Assembly (NCBI GenBank): GCA_002255575.1
Contig: NCAT01000018.1
Span: forward strand, 1-43,940
DNA: 43,940 nucleotides
Direction: 5' to 3'
DNA from: Acidocella sp. 20-57-95
Lineage (GTDB): Bacteria > Pseudomonadota > Alphaproteobacteria > Acetobacterales > Acetobacteraceae
Shown here: positions 1-8,334 of the stretch, piece after piece
Numbering within the stretch: the first letter of the stretch is position 1
How the letters are laid out: every line of letters begins with the position of its first letter
Program-made: the position numbers and the translations under genes
Notes under the pieces: generated by a model
What the model saw: the letters and a program-made list of their open reading frames with translations, nothing else
What the model was told of the DNA's origin: nothing
Databases searched by the model: none

Positions 1-15
1 CCTCTCATCCCCGGT

Positions 16-96
16 CTCGTCATACGCGCGAAGGCGAGTATCTTCTTTTAGCGATGCTCAGACGTTAAAAAGATTCCCGCCTGCGCGGGAATGACG
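16..96. repeat. GTCAT-type palindromic intergenic repeat, copy 1
   Basis: The right half holds a perfect hairpin at 73-92 (ATTCCCGC, loop CTGC, GCGGGAAT) followed by GACG. The left half (about 19-45) is a decayed inverted counterpart starting GTCAT and ending ATCTT. The whole reads as a large imperfect palindrome. This resembles the dispersed, non-coding GTCATTCCCGC/GCGGGAATGAC repeats common between genes in many Proteobacteria. Genome copy number cannot be judged from one window. Confidence 0.6.
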
Positions 97-132
97 ATGA
101 AAAAGCTCCGCTCATCCATCCTACAGTCAATC

Positions 133-240
133 CCGTCATTGCGACCCCCGCGAAGGCGGGGGGAAGCAATCCATCTTACTTTGGTGACGTGGCCAAAAAA
201 TTGATTGCCGCGCCGCGCTTTGCGAGGCTCGCAATGACGG
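133..240. repeat. GTCAT-type palindromic intergenic repeat, copy 2
   Basis: The outer arms CCGTCATTGCGA (133-144) and TCGCAATGACGG (229-240) are perfect 12-bp inverted repeats. Next come inner arms GCAATC (166-171) and GATTGC (203-208). A local hairpin CCCCCGC / GCGGGGG lies at 145-162. The element is about 108 bp, is non-coding, and lies just downstream of the acyl-CoA dehydrogenase gene, where it could also act as a transcript-end structure. It looks like a MITE/REP-type element. Confidence 0.65.
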
Positions 241-266
241 TGTTTGGCGTTTGGCGTGAGGGGCGG

Positions 267-2048
267 CTAAAACCAGCCGCCCTGCATCGCTACCGTCAGC
301 CCGTTGCGCGTTGAAACGGGTTCAAGCCACGCCGCGATTTTCGGCATCTCAAACGCAAAGAAAAACCGTGCAGCAGCTTTTTTACCTTCGACGAAACTGA
401 CTCCATGCCGTTCTGCGTCCAGATGCGCAACGATATCCAGCCACACAAACCCCAACACCGCATGGCCAAAGGCGGAGAGGAAATTTGTGGCATTGGCCAG
501 CATCTCCGCCTCATCATGCGCCCCTTGCAAGCCCCGCAAACAATCCTGCAATGCCAGCATCGCCGCCCCTAGCGCCGCCGCCTCACCAGAAAACTCTGCT
601 GGTGCAGACTTAATCGTTGCCCGTACCCGCAGTGCAAACTGGCCCAGAATTTTACCGCCATCGCGCAGAATTTTGCGCCCCAACAAATCCAGCGCCTGAA
701 TGCCGGTGGTCCCTTCATGGATCGCGTTCAGCCGGTTATCGCGGTACAACTGCTCCACATCAAAATCGCGCGTGTAGCCGTACCCACCATGCACCTGAAT
801 GGCGAGTTCATTGGCGGCCAGCGCCCATTCCGAGGGCCAGGTTTTGGCAACCGGCGTTAGCAACCCAAGCACCGCTTCAGCTTCCGCCCGCGCTTCCTCA
901 GTGGCTGCGGTGGCGGCGTCATCCACCAGTTTCGCGCAATATAACACCAACGCCAGCGCCCCTTCTGTATAGGTTTTACTGGCCAGCAACATGCGCTTCA
1001 CATCGGCATGTTCGATGATGGGAATTTGCTTGGACGCCACATCCCGCGCCCCCAAGGGGCGGCCCTGCGGGCGGTTGCGGGCGTAATCCAGCGCCAGCCG
1101 GTAGCCGCGATAGCCTGTCATGGTAGCGCCCAGCCCCACCGCAATGCGGGCCTCGTTCATCATATGGAACATGATCGGCAAGCCCTGCCCGATCTCGCCC
1201 ACCCGCCAGCCAATGGCACCGCCATGCTCGCCCAAATTCAGCAAGCAATTGGAGGTCGCACGGCAGCCCATTTTATGGTTTAACCCGGCCAGATTCACAT
1301 CATTACGCGCACTGGTCCCTGGCAATAATTTTGGTACGATGAAAATCGAAATCCCTTTGCTGCCCGGCACAAGTTTACCATCAGCATCGGGAATTTTCGC
1401 CAGCACCAGATGCACAATATTTTCCGCCGCATCATGGTCCCCACCGGAAATCCACATTTTATTACCGGTGATTTTATAACGCACCCCTAACGCATCCTCA
1501 CCATCCGGCACGGCGCGGGTGATAATATCAGCCAGAGACGAACCCGCCTGCGGCTCGGATAAGCACATTGTGCCGGTCCATCTGCCTTCCAGTGCGGGCG
1601 TTACGAAGGTTTCAATCTGCTTAGGCGTACCAAAATGCGCGATAAGGTTGGCATTCCCCACCGTGAGAAACGAATAAGCCGCAAACGGCCCATTGGCTGC
1701 CATAAAATATGCCGTTGCTGCAGTATGGACCAAATTCGGCGCCCCTAGCCCCCCTAATTCCGGCGCAAACCCTGCGGCGAGAAACCCAGCCTCGGCATAG
1801 GCCGTAATGGCACGCCGCACTTCGGGCAGCACATGCGCACCATCCGCATCCTGGTAAGGCTCCTGCACATCGCCCTTTTTATAGAATGGCAAAAAATGGC
1901 TGGTGGCGAGCTTGTCGGCCGTGTCCAGCATTGCGCCAACGCTTGCCACCGAATGCTCGGCAAACGGCGCGCGGGCTAACAGGGTTTCCAACCCCAGCCA
2001 ATCATGCAGGTAAAAATCCAAAGTGGCGCGGTCGATTAAAACACTCAT
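267..2048 (-). CDS. acyl-CoA dehydrogenase, DmdC-type long subfamily
   Basis: A 593-residue FAD-dependent acyl-CoA dehydrogenase, expected to introduce an alpha-beta double bond into an acyl-CoA and pass electrons to ETF. Seen: the FAD/substrate loop around MCLSEPQAGSSLAD, then KMWISGGDH, the C-terminal IQVHGGYGYTRDF segment, and IHEGTTGIQALDL carrying the likely catalytic Glu. The extra N- and C-terminal extensions and the final GGWF are typical of the roughly 590-residue subfamily that includes DmdC (3-methylmercaptopropionyl-CoA dehydrogenase). It is divergent from an acyl-CoA ligase that resembles DmdB. Homologues are widespread in organisms that do not degrade DMSP, so the true substrate is open. 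The ATG at 2048 has no clear ribosome-binding site. Confidence 0.9.
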   Translation of the reverse strand: MSVLIDRATLDFYLHDWLGLETLLARAPFAEHSVASVGAMLDTADKLATSHFLPFYKKGDVQEPYQDADGAHVLPEVRRAITAYAEAGFLAAGFAPELGGLGAPNLVHTAATAYFMAANGPFAAYSFLTVGNANLIAHFGTPKQIETFVTPALEGRWTGTMCLSEPQAGSSLADIITRAVPDGEDALGVRYKITGNKMWISGGDHDAAENIVHLVLAKIPDADGKLVPGSKGISIFIVPKLLPGTSARNDVNLAGLNHKMGCRATSNCLLNLGEHGGAIGWRVGEIGQGLPIMFHMMNEARIAVGLGATMTGYRGYRLALDYARNRPQGRPLGARDVASKQIPIIEHADVKRMLLASKTYTEGALALVLYCAKLVDDAATAATEEARAEAEAVLGLLTPVAKTWPSEWALAANELAIQVHGGYGYTRDFDVEQLYRDNRLNAIHEGTTGIQALDLLGRKILRDGGKILGQFALRVRATIKSAPAEFSGEAAALGAAMLALQDCLRGLQGAHDEAEMLANATNFLSAFGHAVLGFVWLDIVAHLDAERHGVSFVEGKKAAARFFFAFEMPKIAAWLEPVSTRNGLTVAMQGGWF

Positions 2049-2128
2049 TGCTGCACTGCAGTATGTTGGAGAAGACTCATTTTATCCTCACATGATCGTT
2101 AATCAGAGAGTTCGGCGCGCGCACCAGG

Positions 2129-2157
2129 TTGTCAAGCGCCGGCAAACTGCGCATTAT
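2129..2157 (+). promoter_or_regulatory. candidate sigma70 promoter of acyl-CoA ligase gene
   Basis: TTGTCA (2129-2134), a 17-base spacer, then CATTAT (2152-2157). It lies about 35 bases before the ligase ATG at 2191, which has a GGAGA ribosome-binding site at 2178-2182. This is a match by eye only. Confidence 0.45.
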
Positions 2158-2190
2158 CTGGCAAAATAATATGTCCCGGAGAGTCACCCT

Positions 2191-3822
2191 ATGACCGCGT
2201 TTAACTATCAGCTCCTCATCAAAAACATCCTTAAAATGCCGCTGGCGCAGGTGACGCATAAACAAATCATCTATCGCGGCGAAAAACGATTTACCTATCC
2301 GCAATTTGCCGCACGCGTGAGCCAGCTTGCCAATGTGCTCACCACACTCGGTGCCAAACGCGGTACGCGGGTGGGTGTGATGGATTGGGATAGTAACCGC
2401 TACCTGGAAGCCTATTTCGCCGTGCCGATGATGGGCGCCACGTTGATGATGGTGAATATCCGGCTCAGCCCGGAACAAATCGCCTACACGATCGACCACG
2501 CGGAAGTTGAAATTCTGCTGGTAAATAAAGATTTTCTGCCGGTTCTGGATGGTATTCGCGGCAAGCTGCCACACTTGAAAAAAATTGTGCTCCTGACCGA
2601 TGACGGCCTGAAAACCGAAGGCGCGTTCGTCGGCGAGTATGAAGAATTGCTTGGTGCTGCGTCAGATAAATTTGAATTCCCTGATTTTGATGAAAACACC
2701 ATCGCCACCACCTTCTATACAACCGGCACCACCGGCAACCCGAAAGGCGTGTATTTTTCGCACCGGCAATTAGTGCTGCATACGCTGACGCTGATGTCCA
2801 CCATGATGATGGCAGGCCTTAATGGCCGCATTTCACGCGAAGATGTATACATGCCGCTGACGCCGATGTTTCATGTGCACGCCTGGGGGTTTCCGTATGT
2901 GGCCACCATGATGGGGATGCAGCAGGTCTATACTGGCCGCTTCCTGCCGCCGGTGGTGCTTAAATTGCTAGCAACTGAAAAAGTAACCGTCTCACATTGC
3001 GTACCCACCATCATGCACATGATTTTATCAGCGCCGGAGGCTGCCAATATTGATTTGCGTGGCTGGAAGGTCATCATCGGCGGCTCGGCCATGCCGCGTG
3101 CCATGTGCACCGCCGCCCTCCAGCGGGGGATCGATATTTTCACCGGCTACGGCATGTCGGAAACCTGCCCGATTTTAACAATCAGCCATTTGAAGGGCGA
3201 TCTCATCAACAACCCTGGCACCGGCAGCGAAGCCGAAATTGATGTCCGGGTCGCCGCCGGGCTGCCGGGTGTGCTCATTGAGCTCGACATCGTCGATGAA
3301 AACATGAAATCGCAGCCGCGGGACGGCCATACAGTGGGCGAAGTGGTCGCGCGCGGCCCTGCCCTCACCGCTGGCTACATCAAAAACCAGGAGGCCAGTG
3401 ACACGCTATGGCAAGGCGGCTGGCTGCATACCGGGGATATCGGCACTTTCGATGCCAACGGCTATCTGCACGTGCTGGACCGCAGCAAAGACGTGATCAA
3501 GACCGGTGGCGAATGGATTTCTTCCATTGGGCTGGAAGACGTTATCCTCAGCCACCACGCCATCAGCGAATGCGCTGTCATCGGGGTGGAAGATTCCCGC
3601 TGGGGTGAACGGCCGATCGCCGTCGTCGTCCTCAAACCCGACGCTCACGCTACCGAAGATGACATTAAAAACCTGGTCCGCGCCCGCGCCGAAACCGGCG
3701 AACTTTCCAAATTCGCCATCCCAGACCATGTGGTCTTTGCCCAATCTCTGGAAAAAACCTCTGTCGGCAAGCTCGACAAGAAAAAGATGCGCGCAATGTA
3801 CGGCACCGTGAAGGCGGCCTGA
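2191..3822 (+). CDS. acyl-CoA synthetase (AMP-forming), DmdB-like
   Basis: A 543-residue ANL-superfamily ligase that activates a carboxylic acid to its CoA thioester with ATP. Seen: the phosphate loop TTGTTGNPKG near residue 180, the A5 motif GYGMSETCP, the A7 region GWLHTGDIG, the A8 hinge LDRSKDVIKTGGEWIS, and the C-terminal A10 motif SVGKLDKKK with the catalytic Lys. Length and motifs fit medium/long-chain fatty-acid ligases, including DmdB (methylmercaptopropionate-CoA ligase). The ATG at 2191 has a GGAGA site 8 bases upstream. Divergent pairing with an acyl-CoA dehydrogenase suggests activation followed by oxidation of one acid. Fatty acids, aromatic side chains and methylmercaptopropionate are all possible substrates. 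Confidence 0.9.
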   Translation: MTAFNYQLLIKNILKMPLAQVTHKQIIYRGEKRFTYPQFAARVSQLANVLTTLGAKRGTRVGVMDWDSNRYLEAYFAVPMMGATLMMVNIRLSPEQIAYTIDHAEVEILLVNKDFLPVLDGIRGKLPHLKKIVLLTDDGLKTEGAFVGEYEELLGAASDKFEFPDFDENTIATTFYTTGTTGNPKGVYFSHRQLVLHTLTLMSTMMMAGLNGRISREDVYMPLTPMFHVHAWGFPYVATMMGMQQVYTGRFLPPVVLKLLATEKVTVSHCVPTIMHMILSAPEAANIDLRGWKVIIGGSAMPRAMCTAALQRGIDIFTGYGMSETCPILTISHLKGDLINNPGTGSEAEIDVRVAAGLPGVLIELDIVDENMKSQPRDGHTVGEVVARGPALTAGYIKNQEASDTLWQGGWLHTGDIGTFDANGYLHVLDRSKDVIKTGGEWISSIGLEDVILSHHAISECAVIGVEDSRWGERPIAVVVLKPDAHATEDDIKNLVRARAETGELSKFAIPDHVVFAQSLEKTSVGKLDKKKMRAMYGTVKAA

Positions 3823-3856
3823 CGGAAGTGAGTCCAGGGCGGCATCACCCCTGGGC

Positions 3857-4738
3857 TTATCCCCGCCCGTCACGTGGCCAGCGGCGATGAACCCAAAACC
3901 ATTGGGCCGGATATTCGCGCACCCAATTTTCCAACAAGGCATTTATTTGCTGGGTGGTGGTGATGATATCGGCTTGGCGGTCGTCGGTTTTTGTGATGTG
4001 AAATTCCTGCACTTGCACTTTGAAACGCGCACCATTTTGGCGGATAATCCGGGCAGCGACGATGGGTAGGTTAAACCGGCGGGCGAGTGTTGCAGGGGCC
4101 GTTGTGGTCATAGCGTCGCGGCCAAAGAATGGGGCTGCTATGCCTTCATCTTGCTTTTGGTCTACCAGCATCGTGATGTGCATGTGCTTTTTAAGCAGCC
4201 CCACGGCTTGCCGTGCACCTTCCGCGCCTTTTGGCAAAAATCCTTCCTGCTGCATCGATTTCCGCAAATCCATCAGCATCGCATCGACATAAGGGTTATT
4301 CGGCGCGCGGTAGAAATGATATTGTTTCAGTCCGGCGCGGTAGCCCGGCACAGTTCCCAGCTCCCAGTTACCAAAATGCAAACCAATCATCACCGCGCCA
4401 ATCCCATCATCACGAAGTTTTACCGTGATGTTCGCCGGATCATCCACTTCAACGCGTTTGGTATCGTTGATCAGCTTACCCAAATGAGGATATTCCCCAA
4501 CCGTGCGGCCGATATTATCCCACATATCAATGATCATTTTAGCGCGCACCGCTTCATTAAATTCCGGCATGGCAAGAGCTAAATTTTTCACCGCAGTTTT
4601 ATGAGCGCCGGTCAGAGGCCCAAGCGTACGCGCCACCCAACCACCAAACCAAGAAGCTACATCCAGCGGCAACATGCGGAACATCTGCATAAAGGCGCGC
4701 GCACCGATCGCCTGAATGCGGTACGATAAATCTTGCAT
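3857..4738 (-). CDS. LpxL/HtrB-type lysophospholipid/lipid A acyltransferase
   Basis: About 293 residues. Member of the LpxL/LABLAT acyltransferase family, which adds secondary acyl chains to Kdo-lipid A or related lipids at the inner membrane. Seen: the HX4E catalytic motif in GLHFGNWELG, the following FYRAPNNPYVD segment, and a late block with KGAEGARQAVGLLKK and VDQKQDEG. It closes the cysS-trmJ operon. The ATG at 4738 lies just after the TGA of the trmJ-like gene. A TTG at 4744 overlapping that TGA is a possible alternative start. The true acceptor lipid cannot be read from sequence. Confidence 0.85.
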   Translation of the reverse strand: MQDLSYRIQAIGARAFMQMFRMLPLDVASWFGGWVARTLGPLTGAHKTAVKNLALAMPEFNEAVRAKMIIDMWDNIGRTVGEYPHLGKLINDTKRVEVDDPANITVKLRDDGIGAVMIGLHFGNWELGTVPGYRAGLKQYHFYRAPNNPYVDAMLMDLRKSMQQEGFLPKGAEGARQAVGLLKKHMHITMLVDQKQDEGIAAPFFGRDAMTTTAPATLARRFNLPIVAARIIRQNGARFKVQVQEFHITKTDDRQADIITTTQQINALLENWVREYPAQWFWVHRRWPRDGRG

Positions 4739-4740
4739 AT

Positions 4741-5511
4741 TCAACGGCGCGGCCCGCGTGCCAGGTCAGCCACCACCCCATGCAACGTATTCAGCTCCTG
4801 CGTTGTCACTTCACCACGCTGAAAGAAATGCCGTAAATTACGCACCATGCCAGGGCGTTTCTGCTCATTCTTTAAAAAATTAGCGTCATCACACGCACGA
4901 ATGAGATGCGCCATAAAATTTTCTAACTCACCCTTGGTAGCAACACGGGTCTCATTGGTTTGTAAGTTTTTCAACGGCGCATCCGCGTCGCGCACAATGA
5001 ACCATTCATAGCCCATAATCATCACCGCTTGTGCAAGGTTCAGCGACATGAAGCCGGGGTTCAAATCATATCGTATTAAACTATCGGCGCAGGCAATATC
5101 ATCATTATCAAGCCCCGCCCGCTCTGGCCCAAATAAAATGCCGGTCTTCAACCCACGCGCACCAATCTCGTGCAGCTCAATCGCTGCTCCCCGCGCTGTC
5201 AGCACCGGTTTAATAATGTGCCGAGGCCGCGGGCATGTTGCGAATACGCGGTGCAAATCCGCCACCGCATCAGCCACCGTTTCATGGACCGTGGCAGCAT
5301 CCAGAATTTTATGCGCCCCGGAACCTGTGATCCACGCCCGTTCCTGCGGCCAACCATCACGCGGTGCCACGATCCGCAAATGAAATAACCCACCATTGCC
5401 CATCGCGCGGGCCACGGAGCCAATATTCTCGGCCATTTGCGGCCGCACCAAAATCACCACCGGCGAGGGTTCAATCGGCTGTAAATCTGCCCCGCCATCC
5501 CGGCCTGTCAT
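4741..5511 (-). CDS. trmJ: SPOUT RNA 2'-O-methyltransferase, TrmJ-like
   Basis: A 256-residue SpoU-family methyltransferase, probably SAM-dependent 2'-O-methylation at tRNA position 32. Seen: N-terminal VRPQMAENIGSVARAMGN (the conserved N-x-G-x-x-A-R substrate/SAM block), then ILFGPERAGLDNDDI and FMSLNLAQAVMIMGYEW, which form the SPOUT knot that binds SAM. A helical C-terminal tail follows. The start overlaps the cysS stop and its own stop abuts the acyltransferase start, so the three are co-transcribed. Assignment to TrmJ rather than another SpoU enzyme rests on length and the C-terminal helical extension. Confidence 0.85.
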   Translation of the reverse strand: MTGRDGGADLQPIEPSPVVILVRPQMAENIGSVARAMGNGGLFHLRIVAPRDGWPQERAWITGSGAHKILDAATVHETVADAVADLHRVFATCPRPRHIIKPVLTARGAAIELHEIGARGLKTGILFGPERAGLDNDDIACADSLIRYDLNPGFMSLNLAQAVMIMGYEWFIVRDADAPLKNLQTNETRVATKGELENFMAHLIRACDDANFLKNEQKRPGMVRNLRHFFQRGEVTTQELNTLHGVVADLARGPRR

Positions 5512-6869
5512 TTTGCAACCTGCCGCCAGGTCGTCACACCCGCCTTATCTTCCAAAATAATCCCGTCTGCTTCGAGGGATTTCCGAATTTCATCAGCCCG
5601 CGCAAAGTCCTTGGCCGCCCGCGCCACCCGCCGCGCCTCGATCAGCGCTTCAATTTTGGCGGCATCAGCGCCGGCATGAAACCACTCATCCGGCGTGCGG
5701 TTAAACAGCCCCAATACGGCGCCGGCGGCCAGCAACCCAGCCGCGCCATGCGCATCCCCCGCTAAGGCTGCATCAGCCAACTGGTGCAAACCGGCAATCG
5801 CGCCTGGTGTGTTCAAATCATCGCATAACGGGTCCAGCACGCAAGCCGGAATTTCGGTTGCCGCAGCCACACCAGGGTGCGCGGCAATCGCCCGGTAAAA
5901 CCGGTCTAACTCGCCCTTCGCCAACAACAACGCCGCATCGGAATAATCCAAGGTCGAGCGATATTGCGAGCGGATCAGCAAAAACCGCACCGCCTCACCG
6001 GGGGCCACCGCCAGCACATCCCGCACGGTTTTGAAATTGCCGAGCGATTTGCTCATCTTTTCGCCATCCACCAGCAACATGCGGTTATGCACCCACACAT
6101 TGGCAAAGCTAGACCCAGGGAACGCGCAGCAGCTTTGGGCAATCTCGTTTTCATGATGCGGAAAAATCAAATCATCGCCACCGCCATGAATATCAAAACT
6201 CTCACCCAAATGCTTCCAACTCATCGCCGAGCATTCAATATGCCACCCCGGCCGCCCGCGCCCCCACGGGCTATCCCAGCCCGGCAAATCTGGCGTCGAT
6301 GGCTTCCACAACACGAAATCTCCCGCGTCGCGCTTATAGGGTGCTACATCCACCCGCGCCCCCGCGATCAAATCCTCCGGCGAACGCCCTGAAAACTTCC
6401 CATAATCAGCATCTGATTTCACCGCGAACAACACATGGCCTTCCGCCTCATAGGCATGACCACCGGCGATCAACCGCTCGATAATCATGATAATTTCAGC
6501 AATATGGCCCGTTGCCGTCGGCTCAATATCCGGCGGCAGCGTGAACAAGGCCGCCATGTCGGCGTGGTAATCAATGGTTGTGCGGGCGGTGATCTCAGCA
6601 ATCGGCTCGCCACTCGCTGCCGCCCGGGCATTAATTTTGTCATCAATATCGGTGATATTCCGCACATAGGTCACGCGCGGATACATCCGGCGCAGCAGCC
6701 TGATCAGAATATCAAACACCACCACGTTGCGGGCATTGCCCAAATGCGCGAGGTCATAAACTGTCGGCCCGCATAGATAGGCCCTCACATGGCTGGCATC
6801 GAGCGGCGTAAACAACGCTTTGCTGCGGGTTCTGGTATTATACAGAGTAAGTTTTGGCGATAAGATCAT
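5508..6869 (-). CDS. cysS: cysteinyl-tRNA synthetase
   Basis: A 453-residue class I aminoacyl-tRNA synthetase charging tRNA-Cys in the cytoplasm. Seen: LCGPTVYDLAHLGNAR with the HIGH-type HLGN signature and the first zinc-ligand Cys, GWHIECSAMS and GGGDDLIFPHHENE with further zinc ligands, and GEKMSKSLGNF (KMSKS). The DALR-like anticodon region follows. Length matches the family. It is the first gene of a leftward operon with trmJ and the LpxL-like gene. The ATG is preceded by GAGAAGCAGG. The upstream region is shared with the divergent Nramp gene. Confidence 0.97.
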   Translation of the reverse strand: MILSPKLTLYNTRTRSKALFTPLDASHVRAYLCGPTVYDLAHLGNARNVVVFDILIRLLRRMYPRVTYVRNITDIDDKINARAAASGEPIAEITARTTIDYHADMAALFTLPPDIEPTATGHIAEIIMIIERLIAGGHAYEAEGHVLFAVKSDADYGKFSGRSPEDLIAGARVDVAPYKRDAGDFVLWKPSTPDLPGWDSPWGRGRPGWHIECSAMSWKHLGESFDIHGGGDDLIFPHHENEIAQSCCAFPGSSFANVWVHNRMLLVDGEKMSKSLGNFKTVRDVLAVAPGEAVRFLLIRSQYRSTLDYSDAALLLAKGELDRFYRAIAAHPGVAAATEIPACVLDPLCDDLNTPGAIAGLHQLADAALAGDAHGAAGLLAAGAVLGLFNRTPDEWFHAGADAAKIEALIEARRVARAAKDFARADEIRKSLEADGIILEDKAGVTTWRQVAK

Positions 6870-6972
6870 GCCTGCTTCTCGTTTAGGCTTTGAGACAAAT
6901 CAAGGCGTGGCCCCCCTCGCGGCTGCATTCAGCGCGTTGACGATGCCCTGAAAATCAGCTAGAACTTAATGC

Positions 6973-6993
6973 AATTGCAAGTCATTCTCAATT
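6973..6993. promoter_or_regulatory. candidate Fur/Mur-family operator upstream of the Nramp gene
   Basis: An imperfect 21-bp palindrome with outer arms AATTG (6973-6977) and CAATT (6989-6993) around an AT-rich core containing GTCATTCTC. It resembles Fur-superfamily boxes (Fur, Mur, Irr) found before iron and manganese genes in alphaproteobacteria. A perfect TGCAATTGCA lies at 6970-6979. It sits about 87 bases upstream of the transporter start and could also touch a cysS promoter on the other strand. Identified by eye only. Confidence 0.4.
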
Positions 6994-7079
6994 AGGACTC
7001 ATAGATGTTCGCCTGACAGCTCCGGCAACCGCTCATTTACTGCAAACGCTTCTCATTCTTAATATCATCCGGAGACTCG

Positions 7080-8330
7080 ATGGTCCAAATCGCTCACTCG
7101 CCTGCCCGGCTCAATCATCTGGCACGTTTCGCTACTGTCGCCGGGCCCGGGATCGTGGTGATGCTCGCCGATACCGATGTTGGTAGCATCATCACGGCCG
7201 GGCAGTCAGGTGTGGCGTGGGGTTACAAACTTCTTTTGCTGCAATTTCTGCTGATGCCGATTTTATTTGTTGTGCAGGAACTCACGGTCCGCCTCGGCAT
7301 TCATAGCGGTAAGGGCCATGGCGAGCTTATCCGCGACCATTTCGGCAAAGGCTGGGCCTGGCTCTCAGCCACCGGCCTCGCGGTCGCCACCATCGGCGCC
7401 ATCCTGACCGAATTTTCCGGCGTCGCTGGTGTTGGAGAACTCTACGGCATCCCACGCGTCGCCAGCGTTGCGGTGTCGGCCGGCTTCCTCCTTATCATCG
7501 TACTCACAGGCTCTTATAGGCGGGTCGAGCGGGTGGCGATCGCCCTTGGGCTATTTGAGTTCGCCTTCTTCATCGTCGCTTATCTGGCCCATCCTGACGT
7601 CAACCAGATGCTTCGCCAGTCCATCCAACCGGCTCTGGCAAACCCGCAATATGTTTATCTCGTATCAGCCAATATCGGGGCAGTGATCATGCCATGGATG
7701 GTTTTCTACCAACAATCCGCGGTGGCCGATAAACGCCTGACTCATCTGGATTTGCCATTGGCGCGGCTTGATACAGCAATCGGCGCCGTGCTGGCCCAGC
7801 TTGTCATGATCGCCGTACTCATCGCCACCGCCGCCACAATTGGGCTGCATAACCCGAATGCCAGCCTGAACACGGTGGGCGATATGGCCAATGCGCTCAT
7901 CCCTTTTCTGGGCTCAAATGTCGGTAAGCTGGTCTTCAGCGCTGGCGTCATCGGCGCTGGCATGGTCGCCGCCATCGTCTGCTCTCTGGCTCTGGCTTGG
8001 GGGCTAGGCGAGGTTGCCGGCTATCGCCGCTCGCTTGAGGATCATCCGCTTGAAGCAAAATGGTTCTATGGCGTGTATGCGGGCTGCTTGTTGGTCGGCG
8101 CAATTATCGTGGTTGGCGTCCCGGATTTGGTCTTCCTTAATATCGCCGTCGAGGTAATGAACGCTCTGCTGCTGCCGATGGTCCTGGGCTTCCTCATCGC
8201 GCTGGCCATCTTCGCCCTGCCGCCGTCAGTCAGGCTTCGCGGCTGGTATAAATGGTTGGTCATTTTCCTTGCAACCATTACCGCCGGCCTCGGCGTCTAT
8301 GGCGGCATTACCGGTGCTGGCATATTCTAA
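7080..8330 (+). CDS. Nramp-family divalent metal transporter with variant motifs
   Basis: 416 residues with about 11 transmembrane helices; a LeuT-fold, proton- or sodium-coupled metal importer of the inner membrane. The N-terminal helix reads GPGIVVMLADTDVGS, with DTDVG at residues 31-35 where classical MntH has DPGN. The helix-6 region reads IGAVIMPWM near residue 203 where classical Nramp has MPH. Both metal-site motifs are therefore altered in a coordinated way, as in a separate Nramp-related clade whose substrate may be Mn, Fe, Mg or another ion. ATG with GGAG at 7071-7074. A Fur/Mur-like palindrome lies upstream, suggesting metal control. Only 4 bases separate its stop from the M20 peptidase ATG. 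Confidence 0.87.
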   Translation: MVQIAHSPARLNHLARFATVAGPGIVVMLADTDVGSIITAGQSGVAWGYKLLLLQFLLMPILFVVQELTVRLGIHSGKGHGELIRDHFGKGWAWLSATGLAVATIGAILTEFSGVAGVGELYGIPRVASVAVSAGFLLIIVLTGSYRRVERVAIALGLFEFAFFIVAYLAHPDVNQMLRQSIQPALANPQYVYLVSANIGAVIMPWMVFYQQSAVADKRLTHLDLPLARLDTAIGAVLAQLVMIAVLIATAATIGLHNPNASLNTVGDMANALIPFLGSNVGKLVFSAGVIGAGMVAAIVCSLALAWGLGEVAGYRRSLEDHPLEAKWFYGVYAGCLLVGAIIVVGVPDLVFLNIAVEVMNALLLPMVLGFLIALAIFALPPSVRLRGWYKWLVIFLATITAGLGVYGGITGAGIF

Positions 8331-8334
8331 TCCC

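Noticed and set aside
2049..2190. TTGACA on the minus strand as the promoter of the acyl-CoA dehydrogenase gene
   Set aside because: The -35 match is perfect but there is no acceptable -10 box at 16-18 bases; not called.
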